Assembly (NCBI RefSeq): GCF_900116235.1
Contig: NZ_FPAA01000019.1
Coordinates: 1-39,797 of the forward strand
Direction: 5' to 3'
DNA from: Marininema halotolerans
Lineage (GTDB): Bacteria; Bacillota; Bacilli; Thermoactinomycetales; DSM-45169
Length of the DNA stretch: 39,797 bases
A program made the position numbers and the translations under genes. This document shows positions 30,004 through 38,025 of this stretch, piece after piece (position 1 is the stretch's first letter; each line of letters starts with the position of its first letter). The notes under the pieces are model-generated. The model ran no database searches and was not told where the DNA came from. It saw only the letters and a list, made by a program, of their open reading frames with translations.

Positions 30004-30164
30004 TATTTCGCCTTCTTCTGTGGTTTCTTCTCAGGAACCTCACTACCCAAAAACCCCTGTAACTCTTCGGCTCGTTTGGGGCCAGCTTCATACACATCGC
30101 CCACCGCATACTCGACTCGAGTATGGCGGTCAATGAAGGCAGAAGTTACTTTATACTTTTTCAT
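30003..30164 (-). CDS. Small late structural-region protein (53 aa)
   Basis: The ATG at 30164 is preceded by GGAGG, and its stop overlaps the ATG of the head closure gene. MKKYKVTSAFIDRHTRVEYA continues with GDVYEAGPKRAEEL and a lysine-rich end (PEKKPQKKAK). Similar short proteins often lie at this place in Bacillota siphophages. Role unknown. Confidence 0.7.
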   Translation of the reverse strand: MKKYKVTSAFIDRHTRVEYAVGDVYEAGPKRAEELQGFLGSEVPEKKPQKKAK

Positions 30165-30175
30165 CAGACAACCTC

Positions 30176-30427
30176 CTATTCTTTAAGTTGAAGGATGATG
30201 CTCTGCAAAGCGGCATTGATCTCATCCATCTTCAACGTCGGATCACGATTTTCGTAATGCAAAGTGCAATATCTCATGATCCCTAGTGTATAGAGATCCG
30301 AATCTGTCTCCGGCACCCCTGCGTTCTTGAAATACTCTTTGGCACTGGAAATTAAAAGACTGAGGAGCTCATCATCCTCAGTCCCGTCAATGCGTAGATA
30401 GTTTTTAAGCAAATCCAGGGAAAGCAT
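30176..30427 (-). CDS. Head-tail connector, gp6-like (83 aa)
   Basis: LLKNYLRIDGTEDDELLSLL and SSAKEYFKNAGVPE are diagnostic of the HK97 gp6-like DNA packaging/connector family, which forms a ring under the portal. It follows the capsid gene. Confidence 0.9.
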   Translation of the reverse strand: MLSLDLLKNYLRIDGTEDDELLSLLISSAKEYFKNAGVPETDSDLYTLGIMRYCTLHYENRDPTLKMDEINAALQSIILQLKE

Positions 30428-30440
30428 TAGCTATCCCTCC

Positions 30441-31607
30441 TTATTTCGTAGGCGGTACTATTACTTTCGCTCGGCGGAATGCCGATTTAAGCAAGATTTT
30501 CTGGTCTAACCATCCTGTGAGGACAAAGAGGTACTCTCCCTTATCCACATTTTTGTCACTATCATATACCAACGCCCCATCATAGTTGAGCTGTGCATAG
30601 TTAAAGTCGCCAACAATTGGGGTAGTTGCGTAGTCGCAGTAAATAACAGGGTACCCTAGAATAGTTTCAGGAGGAACGCCGTAAAACGTCGAACTTGAGT
30701 TTGCTAAGTACTTCAGAATCGAGGTGTAATCCGAATAACGCATTACGATTTTTGCGTTCTGTCGGAAATCCTCATGGAGATCTGCCGCAGATTGAACAAT
30801 AGCCTCATAAAGCGACTCCCCTTCAACCTCTTTAATGCCGTTTTCTGTTGAATAAAACGACATTAATTCTTCCCCCTTAATTGGAGAGGAGGCAAATGAT
30901 ACTTTTTTCTCTTTCGCTGCTAAACCAGATCTCAGGCTATTTTCAACATAGCTAACCAATTGAAGAGGAGATCCGTGAAGTACTGTATCCGAAATAGTCA
31001 CTTTGACTTTGAATTTATTCCGACCAAAGGATACCTTATCCCCATTAACTTTAATCTCTTTCGCTGTTTCTTCATCACCGATAAAATTGTCATCATCAAT
31101 GGTAAATGAAATTCTAGGAACTTCAAGCCCAGTGACATTACTAATCCGAATGTTCCCTCGTAGTGGATTGTCCACGAACGGCTCATGAATCAGCTCATTG
31201 GACAGTGTCGTGGGTAGGAATTTATCCCCACCAGAAGCATGTGGAGCCGGAAGTGCCCCCAATAGGTTTCTAGTTTCTTGGTTCATATCTTTGCTTAGAA
31301 TAGCGGAACGGATAAGATCCGCCTTCGCTTCTACCGTTCGTTGCTCTTTATTTTCTGCCCCCGATAGTGGATTTTCACGTTTCTGCTGGGATTCAATTCG
31401 GTCTCGTTCCTCGCTCTCCTTCTTCTCAATCTCAGATTTCAACATATTGTAGCGTTCTTCCGTCTCAGCTTGTTTATTTTTAAGCTCTCGCAGCTCCTCA
31501 ATCTTGAAATTCGGGTCGCCTGCTTTGCTCCGAATTTCATCCCCGTAGTGGGTCAATTCTGCTCCTAGCTCCCCAAGATTTTGCTTCATTTGATAAATTG
31601 TCGCCAT
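30441..31607 (-). CDS. Major capsid protein, HK97 family (388 aa)
   Basis: The first 110 residues are a coiled-coil delta domain (NLGELGAELTHYGDEIRSKA ... RYNMLKSEIEKKESEERDRI) that acts as an internal scaffold and is removed by the protease. The HK97 fold follows (IRISNVTGLEVPRISFTIDD; YSDYTSILKYLANSSSTFYG; TILGYPVIYCDYA). The start has AAAGGGGG upstream. It assembles the icosahedral head. Confidence 0.93.
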   Translation of the reverse strand: MATIYQMKQNLGELGAELTHYGDEIRSKAGDPNFKIEELRELKNKQAETEERYNMLKSEIEKKESEERDRIESQQKRENPLSGAENKEQRTVEAKADLIRSAILSKDMNQETRNLLGALPAPHASGGDKFLPTTLSNELIHEPFVDNPLRGNIRISNVTGLEVPRISFTIDDDNFIGDEETAKEIKVNGDKVSFGRNKFKVKVTISDTVLHGSPLQLVSYVENSLRSGLAAKEKKVSFASSPIKGEELMSFYSTENGIKEVEGESLYEAIVQSAADLHEDFRQNAKIVMRYSDYTSILKYLANSSSTFYGVPPETILGYPVIYCDYATTPIVGDFNYAQLNYDGALVYDSDKNVDKGEYLFVLTGWLDQKILLKSAFRRAKVIVPPTK

Positions 31608-31608
31608 T

Positions 31609-32259
31609 CTAATATCCCCCTTTGGTATTTATGTGCTTTTGAATCCGGTTAGCTTCTGCCAAAATCGCTTGTCTCTCTTCGTCTTCCATACTTCCTTGTT
31701 TTATTTTGCTTTGAACTAAGTCTGGAGTTAAACTTCGTACCTCAGCAGTGGTTGAGGTGTAGGCTGGAATAGGGGTCAATGTAACCTCTAAAAGCTCTAT
31801 CTCCGTGATTGTCCTAAAAAATGCACCGTCTCGCTCCTCCCATTCCTCGTCCTCGATGCGAAACCCAATGGAACACCCTTTGATTAGCCCCGAACGAATA
31901 TCCTCCATGGTATCTCGCCCAAGGGTAGAATCGTTCGGAGCCAGCTCAAAATAAAGACCCTCCTCCTTGTCGGATAGGGTCAAGTTCGCCCCGGTTCTCC
32001 CGAGGACATCGCTCCAATTGTGGTTACGGAGGGCAAATATGTCATGTCCTTTTGAGATGGACTCGGATATTGCTCCTTTTTGGATGCGTTCATGAAAGGT
32101 ATCCCCCCAATAATCTTGAATCTCAGTAAATTCATCGTAGACTGCTGCGCGTCCTGAGATTTTGGGTTTTTTGCTCCCTTCAGCGGTTCGTGTATTTAAT
32201 TCCAGAATAGGAAGTGTTCGTACCTCACCCTTTGACCTCTCCATTGTCGGTTGGGACAT
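31609..32259 (-). CDS. Prohead protease, HK97 family (216 aa)
   Basis: The catalytic region is IFALRNHNWSDVLGRTGANL (H at about residue 79) and later GCSIGFRIEDEEWEERDGAF with the nucleophile Ser, then ITEIELLEVTLTPIPAYTST: all typical of peptidase U35. It matures the capsid by removing the delta domain. The start overlaps the end of the portal gene by 35 bp; a second ATG six codons on is possible. Confidence 0.92.
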   Translation of the reverse strand: MSQPTMERSKGEVRTLPILELNTRTAEGSKKPKISGRAAVYDEFTEIQDYWGDTFHERIQKGAISESISKGHDIFALRNHNWSDVLGRTGANLTLSDKEEGLYFELAPNDSTLGRDTMEDIRSGLIKGCSIGFRIEDEEWEERDGAFFRTITEIELLEVTLTPIPAYTSTTAEVRSLTPDLVQSKIKQGSMEDEERQAILAEANRIQKHINTKGGY

Positions 32260-33457
32260 CCTGTGTCATCACCTCCTTTCCTCTGGTAGGATCGTTAATG
32301 GGCGATAGATCTCGGCTCATATAGAGCTTTTCGCCCCCCGGAAGTGGGGGAAGCTCCTCCCATGCTCGGACTTCATTCGGGGTAAATACGCCAGAACGAA
32401 TGTTTTTAAAATAGAACTCACCACGGGTGCGTGTGTCTGCTCGTAAAAGAGCGTTCATGTTGAACTTGAATCCAAGTCCCCGTGAACGCTCCCGATCTGT
32501 CAGGAGTTTTCGATTAAACTCCTGTTCATATTGCCTGACTATCGGCATTAACGTCCCCTGTACAAACTCAAGGGACTCTTGCTCTCTATTGGTAGTCGTG
32601 GACTCCCTCAGTCCGCCCAGCATAAAAAGCGGGAGGTTAAACACTGCAGCCACTCGGGATCGGGTAATATTTTCAACCTCAAAAACTTTAGTATCGAGAA
32701 ATTTACGCTCAATGGGACTAATTTCAGTCCCACTTTCCTGTAGTAAAACCCCTCCATTTTCCCTATAGAAACTCTTGAATCCATCGAGAATTTCTTTCTT
32801 TTTATCCCTCGAAAAGTTTGATTCCATCTTCAACAGAAAAGAGGCTTTCACTGCCCCGTCCATCTGATCCATAGTGAATGTTCGTACCTCAGCATCAAAC
32901 TCCAAGGTTCGCCTCAAAACATCTACAGGCTTGATCCCCTTAAAGCCTTGCGAATGAATGTGTTTTAAGTGAATCATGTCCATGTTATGCACATAGTAAC
33001 GGCCCTTATCTCCCTCAATTTCATACCATAGCACTTTGGTTTTTTCCTCAAGCACTGGTGTTACACAAGATGGATCGATTAAATGAAGGGCCTCTACTTG
33101 AAAATTCGTACCATAATCTTTCATGGCATAAGCATTTCCATACGTATTCCTTTGCACCTCCAGAGTCCGAATAAAATCAAAGCTGGTTAGATTCGAATTA
33201 GGCGAATTAGACACCAGATCGGAGATCTTGGAGTACACAGGATCAAAATCTTTATAGAGCTTCACTGGCAAACTACCCATGGCATTAGAGAGCCGGTTAA
33301 TAGCTGCGAATATTGTCTCGTTAGAAGCCAGTGAGTCTGCGGCTTCTCTCACAAAAATATTCCTCGGCTCAAACCAACGAGTAAAATCATACCCTTGTCC
33401 TGAGTAGCTCCTTTTCTCAGATGAGAATATCCCTCGAATCCTTCCCCAAATTCCCAA
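32225..33457 (-). CDS. Portal protein, HK97/PF04860 family (410 aa)
   Basis: MGIWGRIRGIFSSEKRSYSG from a TTG start with AAGGAGG upstream, then NETIFAAINRLSNAMGSLPV, TFTMDQMDGAVKASFLLKME and RVAAVFNLPLFMLGGLREST: family signatures. It forms the dodecameric DNA gate and binds the terminase. The C-terminus is polar, as usual. Confidence 0.93.
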   Translation of the reverse strand: MGIWGRIRGIFSSEKRSYSGQGYDFTRWFEPRNIFVREAADSLASNETIFAAINRLSNAMGSLPVKLYKDFDPVYSKISDLVSNSPNSNLTSFDFIRTLEVQRNTYGNAYAMKDYGTNFQVEALHLIDPSCVTPVLEEKTKVLWYEIEGDKGRYYVHNMDMIHLKHIHSQGFKGIKPVDVLRRTLEFDAEVRTFTMDQMDGAVKASFLLKMESNFSRDKKKEILDGFKSFYRENGGVLLQESGTEISPIERKFLDTKVFEVENITRSRVAAVFNLPLFMLGGLRESTTTNREQESLEFVQGTLMPIVRQYEQEFNRKLLTDRERSRGLGFKFNMNALLRADTRTRGEFYFKNIRSGVFTPNEVRAWEELPPLPGGEKLYMSRDLSPINDPTRGKEVMTQDVPTDNGEVKG

Positions 33458-33469
33458 GACATCACCTCC

Positions 33470-35158
33470 TTACTTCATCAGATCATTAATAGAGAAAAAT
33501 TCTATATTCCCTGTGGGTTTTATCCGTACCATCATTTCCATGACTTTTACATGGGCATTTAACCAAGCAGCAAACCCATCTATTTTGCGATATCGAGACT
33601 GTTTTGTAGGTAGCCAATTTCCGTTACGATCCACGACTAGTTTGACGTTATTTAAGTACCATCTGAACAATTTACTCTGGTTAAACACCACTTTTCCATC
33701 AAGAAGAAGCTCCTTTACGTCTTTCATAGGAGCATTCAATGTCTTTGCACCCTGCCTCACCACCTCAGTAGCAAACCCATGGCTTTTCAAATCCTCAACC
33801 AATCGATAAGCATTCGCTGGATCATAGGTGATGTGCTTGATATTATATAACTTCGCCTTTTCAATAAACCAGTCCAGGACAAGCTGATAGTCCACATAAT
33901 CTCCATCACAAATAGTCAAAAGCCCTTCTTGCTTCCACTCCCAATAAGGAATCTTTTCACTATCTAAATCCGCTTTACGTTTAGGAACAAACGTATGCGA
34001 CAACACAAATACACGCCCCTCCCCTAACGGGAACTCAAGGCAAGCTGAGGTAAAGTCCTCAGTATTCGATAAATCAAACCCTCCTATGCATTCCTTCCCT
34101 TGTAGCTGCTCTAAATCGATAGTATCTGCATTCCGTTTGACTATTTCATAGTCAATAAATGATTGCTCACTCGTCTGGCAGAAAACGTTGAGCCTTTTTG
34201 TGATGAAATCGGATCGTTCCCCCGGAACATGCTTTCGTGAGTTCCACTCTTCGATTAGGGTTTGAAGGTCAAGTGTAACCCCCATATTCGGATTCGCTTT
34301 CACCCAGTTCTTAGGGTTTTCCATGTCATCCTCAGGGTCGATCTCTGCCATATAGTAGAATGACCGTTCATCTTGAATCGCTCCTGTAAGCACATCCTCC
34401 GATTTTTCGTAGTAATCCATTAGCGGTCCGTCGAGTTGATACCCTGCAGTGGTGATATAGAGAATAAGGGGTTGTTTCCTCGCCCCAGTACTGTTTTTGA
34501 TGACATTAATCATTTTGTAGTCTTTGTATTCGTGGATCTCGTCAAAGATCCCCAGGTGACAGTTGAGCCCGTCCAGTTTCTCGCTATCGGAGGCCTGGGG
34601 CTCTATTCGAGAAAATGTCTGATCATACCGGATTTCATGAAGAACAGTCTGGAAATGGCTTTGCAGAATAGGAGATTTCTTGACCATGTTTTTACACTCA
34701 TCAAAGACCACTCTGGCCTGTTTCATACTATTCGCGAGGAGATACACCCTAGCTCCGTTCTCTCCGTCTTTTGAGCTTCCATAGAGGGACAAGCCGGAAA
34801 CCATGGTCGATTTACCATTTTTCCGCCCAACAAAAATAAGCCCCTCTTTGAAGCGGCGAAGTCCTGTGTCTTTATGCACCCATCCATGGAGTGAGCCAAT
34901 GATGAAATGTTGCCAAGGTTCTAACTCTAGTCGGTCAAAATCCCCTTGCGAAGGTTTGCAAAACCTCTGGATAAAATCAACTGCTCGAAAACCTTTCTCC
35001 GGTGAGAAAACCCATGGAAAATCATCGGAGCCGGCTCGTTTAAGATCATTGATATGTCGCTGACAAGCCATCTCTACCTTTTGTGAAGCGATGACTCGCC
35101 CAACTAGGACATCATGTGCATATTCGGTAGTTTTCAGCTCAGAACTCCTCGAACTCAT
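33470..35158 (-). CDS. terL: Terminase large subunit (562 aa)
   Basis: The ATPase domain has Walker A IFVGRKNGKST near residues 109-118 and Walker B LGIFDEIHEY near 215; the nuclease domain has the acidic triad region GGFDLSNTEDFTSA, THITYDPANAYRLV-like and YRKIDGFAAW. It packages phage DNA. It belongs to the P27/HK97-type group, usually with cohesive ends. It overlaps TerS by 20 bp. Confidence 0.95.
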   Translation of the reverse strand: MSSRSSELKTTEYAHDVLVGRVIASQKVEMACQRHINDLKRAGSDDFPWVFSPEKGFRAVDFIQRFCKPSQGDFDRLELEPWQHFIIGSLHGWVHKDTGLRRFKEGLIFVGRKNGKSTMVSGLSLYGSSKDGENGARVYLLANSMKQARVVFDECKNMVKKSPILQSHFQTVLHEIRYDQTFSRIEPQASDSEKLDGLNCHLGIFDEIHEYKDYKMINVIKNSTGARKQPLILYITTAGYQLDGPLMDYYEKSEDVLTGAIQDERSFYYMAEIDPEDDMENPKNWVKANPNMGVTLDLQTLIEEWNSRKHVPGERSDFITKRLNVFCQTSEQSFIDYEIVKRNADTIDLEQLQGKECIGGFDLSNTEDFTSACLEFPLGEGRVFVLSHTFVPKRKADLDSEKIPYWEWKQEGLLTICDGDYVDYQLVLDWFIEKAKLYNIKHITYDPANAYRLVEDLKSHGFATEVVRQGAKTLNAPMKDVKELLLDGKVVFNQSKLFRWYLNNVKLVVDRNGNWLPTKQSRYRKIDGFAAWLNAHVKVMEMMVRIKPTGNIEFFSINDLMK

Positions 35159-35498
35159 CCATTGTCACCGCCTCCGAGATCTGCTTGTCGGAAGCCGGAG
35201 ACAATCTAAGCTCAGCTTGAAGCTTCCTCTGCTGCTCAACTACTTTCAAAACCTTATCGGCAGATTTATTATCGCGATACATCTCCTGTGACCCATTTAT
35301 AAATAGCTCTACGATCCCTCGTTCCTTAAGATCATCGAGCAGACCCTGCTTGATCTGTTCCAAAAGTACCATATTGTCAACGAGCATAATTGTCCGATCG
35401 TTTAATGCGTCGCACTTTTGCAATTCTTGAACCAAGATTTGAAACATGTCTTTGGCGGCTTTGCGCTTTATAATGGATTTGGGCTTGTACCTGTCCAT
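35139..35498 (-). CDS. Terminase small subunit, P27-like (119 aa)
   Basis: MDRYKPKSIIKRKAAKDMFQ ... LQKCDALNDRTIMLVDNMVL ... GSQEMYRDNKSADKVLKVVE ... LRLSPASDKQI matches P27-type TerS. It selects the phage DNA for cutting. The 183 bp upstream contain G-rich and short repeated elements (TAGGGGGG near 35590) that could include the cos site. Confidence 0.85.
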   Translation of the reverse strand: MDRYKPKSIIKRKAAKDMFQILVQELQKCDALNDRTIMLVDNMVLLEQIKQGLLDDLKERGIVELFINGSQEMYRDNKSADKVLKVVEQQRKLQAELRLSPASDKQISEAVTMDEFEEF

Positions 35499-35658
35499 TT
35501 ATACCCCCCCTCACATGGAAAATTGTTTTGCGCAGAAAACGACGGGCCCATGCCGGTCCCCAGCCCCACTCACTCAGATTTTTAAGGGTAGGGGGGTACT
35601 GCTTAAAAAAACTTTAATAACCACTACCTCCATCAAAAAATATGTTATATTACTTAAA

Positions 35659-35673
35659 TATAATACAAGGAGG
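35659..35673 (+). promoter_or_regulatory. -10 and ribosome-binding site of the plus-strand moron
   Basis: TATAAT at 35659-35664 is followed at once by AAGGAGG at 35667-35673 and a TTG start at 35682. The -35 region is AT-rich without a clear hexamer. The leader would be very short. Confidence 0.45.
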
Positions 35674-35681
35674 ATTATCAC

Positions 35682-36632
35682 TTGAAACAAAGAAATTCTA
35701 TCAACATTAATGAGTTTGTTAAAAACGAAAGTTTCTATTCAATTTTCATTATTCCAATAAGTTATTTTTTAACATTTTTTTATGAGCGGGGAAAGCTAAG
35801 TTATTATCAGATACCGCTTGAATATACCCCTACAGATATATCACTTATATTTAATAACGGAATTATGGTTAGTATTATTTTGTTATTTCTCATCATAATT
35901 TTTGGCACCGGATCGTTTATTAAGGAAAAGGACCCAATTTCTACATGGTTAAATAAATGTTTTATAATTTTATTAGTATGTCGTGTTATTATAATAGATT
36001 CAACTAGTAATACCGTAGCGTTATGGTCAGGTATATTTTTAATGTTATATTCAATAATGGATTTGTTCATTCCATTAATCCCTCTTATATTTTTCAGAAA
36101 AAAAATACGTTTTCATAGGTATTGGAGCCTAGTTGTAAAACAATTCGAAAGCGAAAAATTATTAAATAAACCTCCTAATAATCAACCAAGTTACAAAAAA
36201 TTGATCAAGTATAGGCCCTTAGTTTATTTCATAATGATTAAATACTTATATTTTATGCGTCGGTATCAAAGATTCATTAGAGTTATATTGATTCAACGTT
36301 ATCCTTTTTATATGCGAAAAGGCATAAAAATCACGATAATCATCTTTCTCATAGGTTCTTTTATTTCAAATATGGGATATAGAGATTCTCAAGATAAAAA
36401 TTATTACCGTTTTATACAATTAAAAGATGAAAAAGAGAAAAACCTTTTCGTGATATTAGGTAGTTATAAAGATTCGTTTATAGTAGCTCCAGTTAATCTA
36501 ATAAACAAGAGAATAACCCCATCGTTTCAATTAGTAGATATCGATACGAAAAAACAGTTGAAAATATACACTAAACATGTTGGTAAGTTAAAGGTAAGAA
36601 AAAACCAACTCCCTAAAAAGTATTTAAAATGA
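35682..36632 (+). CDS. Multi-pass membrane protein, probable moron (316 aa)
   Basis: About five membrane helices are visible: FYSIFIIPISYFLTFFYERG, ISLIFNNGIMVSIILLFLII, WLNKCFIILLVCRVIIID, LWSGIFLMLYSIMDLFIPLI and, after a basic loop, IKITIIIFLIGSFISNMGY. The C-terminal 90 residues are soluble and lysine-rich. The gene is AT-rich, has its own promoter and terminator and interrupts the late operon between HNH and terS on the other strand, all marks of an imported single gene. No known family was recognised. Superinfection exclusion or anti-phage defence is plausible but unproven. Confidence 0.75.
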   Translation: MKQRNSININEFVKNESFYSIFIIPISYFLTFFYERGKLSYYQIPLEYTPTDISLIFNNGIMVSIILLFLIIIFGTGSFIKEKDPISTWLNKCFIILLVCRVIIIDSTSNTVALWSGIFLMLYSIMDLFIPLIPLIFFRKKIRFHRYWSLVVKQFESEKLLNKPPNNQPSYKKLIKYRPLVYFIMIKYLYFMRRYQRFIRVILIQRYPFYMRKGIKITIIIFLIGSFISNMGYRDSQDKNYYRFIQLKDEKEKNLFVILGSYKDSFIVAPVNLINKRITPSFQLVDIDTKKQLKIYTKHVGKLKVRKNQLPKKYLK

Positions 36633-36646
36633 GTAGTATGATTAGT

Positions 36647-36690
36647 AAAACGAATAGCGTGAAGAAGTGTTTCTTCACGCTATTCGTTTT
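36647..36690. terminator. Bidirectional terminator, 20-bp perfect stem
   Basis: AAAACGAATAGCGTGAAGAA-(GTGT)-TTCTTCACGCTATTCGTTTT. The A-run and T-run make it work for both the plus-strand moron and the leftward HNH gene, so HNH transcription may end here and terS may need its own promoter or readthrough. Confidence 0.9.
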
Positions 36691-36693
36691 ACA

Positions 36694-37014
36694 TTATAGA
36701 ATATCTACTCGATTCCCTTCGATCTTGATCACTCTCGCTCGTCTCTTCTCCTTCTTCTTCTCATCCTTCTTCCGCTTCGCTCTCTCCGGGTGCTCTTGAT
36801 TGTGACACGTTGGGCATATTGATTCTAAGTTATCCTCATCAAGCGCAAGGTCAGGTGCTTTCGCTAACGGCTTGATATGGTGTGCTGTGTTCGCTGTCGT
36901 CAGCTTGCCTCTTCGTAAGCAAGGCTGACACAGGTAATGGTCTCTAGTCAGGATAGTTTCTCGACACTTCTTCCAAGCGGTGGACTTATAGAAGGGATCA
37001 GCTTTCTTCTTCAC
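36694..37014 (-). CDS. HNH endonuclease (106 aa)
   Basis: FYKSTAWKKCRETILTRDHY, CQPCLRRGK, TAHHIKPLAKAP, NLESICPTCHNQEH: the HNH fold with two CxxC zinc knuckles and the catalytic HH. Such genes lie next to terS in cos-type phages and assist TerL in cutting cos. The start overlaps the preceding stop by four bases. The lysine/arginine-rich tail is typical. Confidence 0.93.
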   Translation of the reverse strand: MKKKADPFYKSTAWKKCRETILTRDHYLCQPCLRRGKLTTANTAHHIKPLAKAPDLALDEDNLESICPTCHNQEHPERAKRKKDEKKKEKRRARVIKIEGNRVDIL

Positions 37015-37181
37015 TTCTTACACATCAAGTAACCCAACTGAACATATATCAACGTACCTACAGTCTCAAGTGTCAAGCTGTCCGTCACGCATTCATAAAT
37101 AAACATCACACCACAAGATATTGAAGCCACTGGCAATAGTAAAGGTGCTACTTCTAATACCTTCTCCAATACCTTCATCAT
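37011..37181 (-). CDS. Small membrane protein (56 aa)
   Basis: The start MMKVLEKVLEVAPLLLPVAS at 37181 follows the GGAGGTGGCGAGG site carried by the 27-bp duplicated block. Two hydrophobic stretches (VAPLLLPVASISCGVMFIYE and TVGTLIYVQLGYLMC) suggest a double-pass membrane protein. Unknown role, coupled to the HNH gene. Confidence 0.6.
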   Translation of the reverse strand: MMKVLEKVLEVAPLLLPVASISCGVMFIYECVTDSLTLETVGTLIYVQLGYLMCKK

Positions 37182-37205
37182 CCTCGCCACCTCCATATTA
37201 ATTGC
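37179..37205. repeat. 27-bp direct repeat, copy 1 (translation start block)
   Basis: On the minus strand the block reads GCAATTAATATGGAGGTGGC and ends GAGGATG; an identical copy is at 37406-37432. Each holds the ribosome-binding site and start codon of the gene that follows. Confidence 0.9.
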
Positions 37206-37213
37206 AATCCAGA

Positions 37214-37408
37214 TTAGATTACTTCCATCCTTCGACCGACTTTAACAACCGTTCCACTTACCATCGGCACCATCTCTTGAACATCAGTTACCCTCACTCC
37301 GTTTATGCGAACAGCCCCTTGATATACCATGCGACGAGCCTCGCCATTGGAAGGCGCTAGCCCCCATTTGCCAATAAGAGAGGTGATCTGTATCGCTTCG
37401 TTGTCCAT
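37214..37408 (-). CDS. S4-domain RNA-binding protein (64 aa)
   Basis: The start MDNEAIQITSLIGKWGLAPS at 37408 uses the duplicated GGAGGTGGCGAGG site. The core (NGEARRMVYQGAVRINGVRV ... SGTVVKVGRRMEVI) is a stand-alone S4 domain, like the C-terminal S4 of tyrosyl-tRNA synthetase and of YaaA/RqcH-partner proteins. It would bind structured RNA, perhaps in late gene control. Confidence 0.8.
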   Translation of the reverse strand: MDNEAIQITSLIGKWGLAPSNGEARRMVYQGAVRINGVRVTDVQEMVPMVSGTVVKVGRRMEVI

Positions 37409-37432
37409 CCTCGCCACCTCCATATTAATTGC
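37406..37432. repeat. 27-bp direct repeat, copy 2 (translation start block)
   Basis: Identical to 37179-37205. It overlaps the stop of the 22-residue gene at 37425 and provides the start of the S4-domain gene. Confidence 0.9.
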
Positions 37433-37493
37433 GGCCCCACCGATCTGGATACTTCCGCTCCAGTCGCCATGCCGCTGCTCGCGTTTTCAGCAT
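37425..37493 (-). CDS. Short phage-like protein cut by the candidate attR (22 aa)
   Basis: ATG at 37493 opens MLKTRAAAWRLERKYPDRWG. The segment AAxWxLExKxPDxWG is frequent in small phage proteins near terminase genes. The first codons lie in the sequence shared with 337-354; there the frame instead reads MLKLERRMHFSLN and stops. It may be a true phage gene whose start straddles the attachment site. The ribosome-binding site is weak. Confidence 0.4.
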   Translation of the reverse strand: MLKTRAAAWRLERKYPDRWGRN

Positions 37494-37501
37494 AGAAAAA
37501 A
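37484..37501. repeat. Candidate attR core, partner of 337-354
   Basis: TTTTCAGCATAGAAAAAA; 17 bp are identical to the left copy. Everything inside to the left is phage-like; everything to the right is not. See the left copy. Confidence 0.45.
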
Positions 37502-37516
37502 GCACCCCGAGGGTAC
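37495..37516 (-). terminator. Terminator after the 37530-37985 gene
   Basis: On the minus strand GTACCC-TCG-GGGTGC (one G-T pair) followed by six T that belong to the candidate attachment core. Confidence 0.7.
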
Positions 37517-37529
37517 TTGGTCAAAATTG

Positions 37530-37985
37530 TTAATATATGTTCCTTGAAGAAAAAATCTTTCCCTCAAGTTTATTTTTATCAAATCGATCTATTAATTTTG
37601 CCAATTTAAACATTTTATCACTATTTATCCCGCTAGATAGAATATCATCCACCATTTCCCGAACTTGTTCTAGGAAATTAATCTCTTCTTCATCTAAAAA
37701 TGTTACCGACTCATATGACGGGTAATCTAATGATTCTTTTAATATTCTTAAAGAATCACCATTACTACTACTAGTACTCTCTTTTATCATAACAACCTGA
37801 ATACTATGCATTAATCTAAAAAAGCGCCTTCTCTTCTCATTTTTAAGTTCTTCTCTTTCTCTTTGATCCCTTTCGTGGTTGTCTTGTAAAATTTTCTTAT
37901 TTTGAACCTGAACCCTCCAAAACAAGAAACTAAAAATAATAGAAGATAAAGCGCTACAAACAGCAATCCAATTTGATATACTCAC
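37530..37985 (-). CDS. Membrane-anchored coiled-coil protein (151 aa)
   Basis: One N-terminal membrane helix (WIAVCSALSSIIFSFLFWRV) is followed by a charged coiled coil (KILQDNHERDQREREELKNE) and a soluble helical domain (EEEINFLEQVREMVDDILSS). It resembles DUF4760-like proteins in layout only. AT-rich, outside the candidate attR, probably host. Function unknown. Confidence 0.65.
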   Translation of the reverse strand: MSISNWIAVCSALSSIIFSFLFWRVQVQNKKILQDNHERDQREREELKNEKRRRFFRLMHSIQVVMIKESTSSSNGDSLRILKESLDYPSYESVTFLDEEEINFLEQVREMVDDILSSGINSDKMFKLAKLIDRFDKNKLEGKIFSSRNIY

Positions 37986-38025
37986 ATGAAATCACTCCGA
38001 TATTATTTTATGACTCTTTTGGGAT

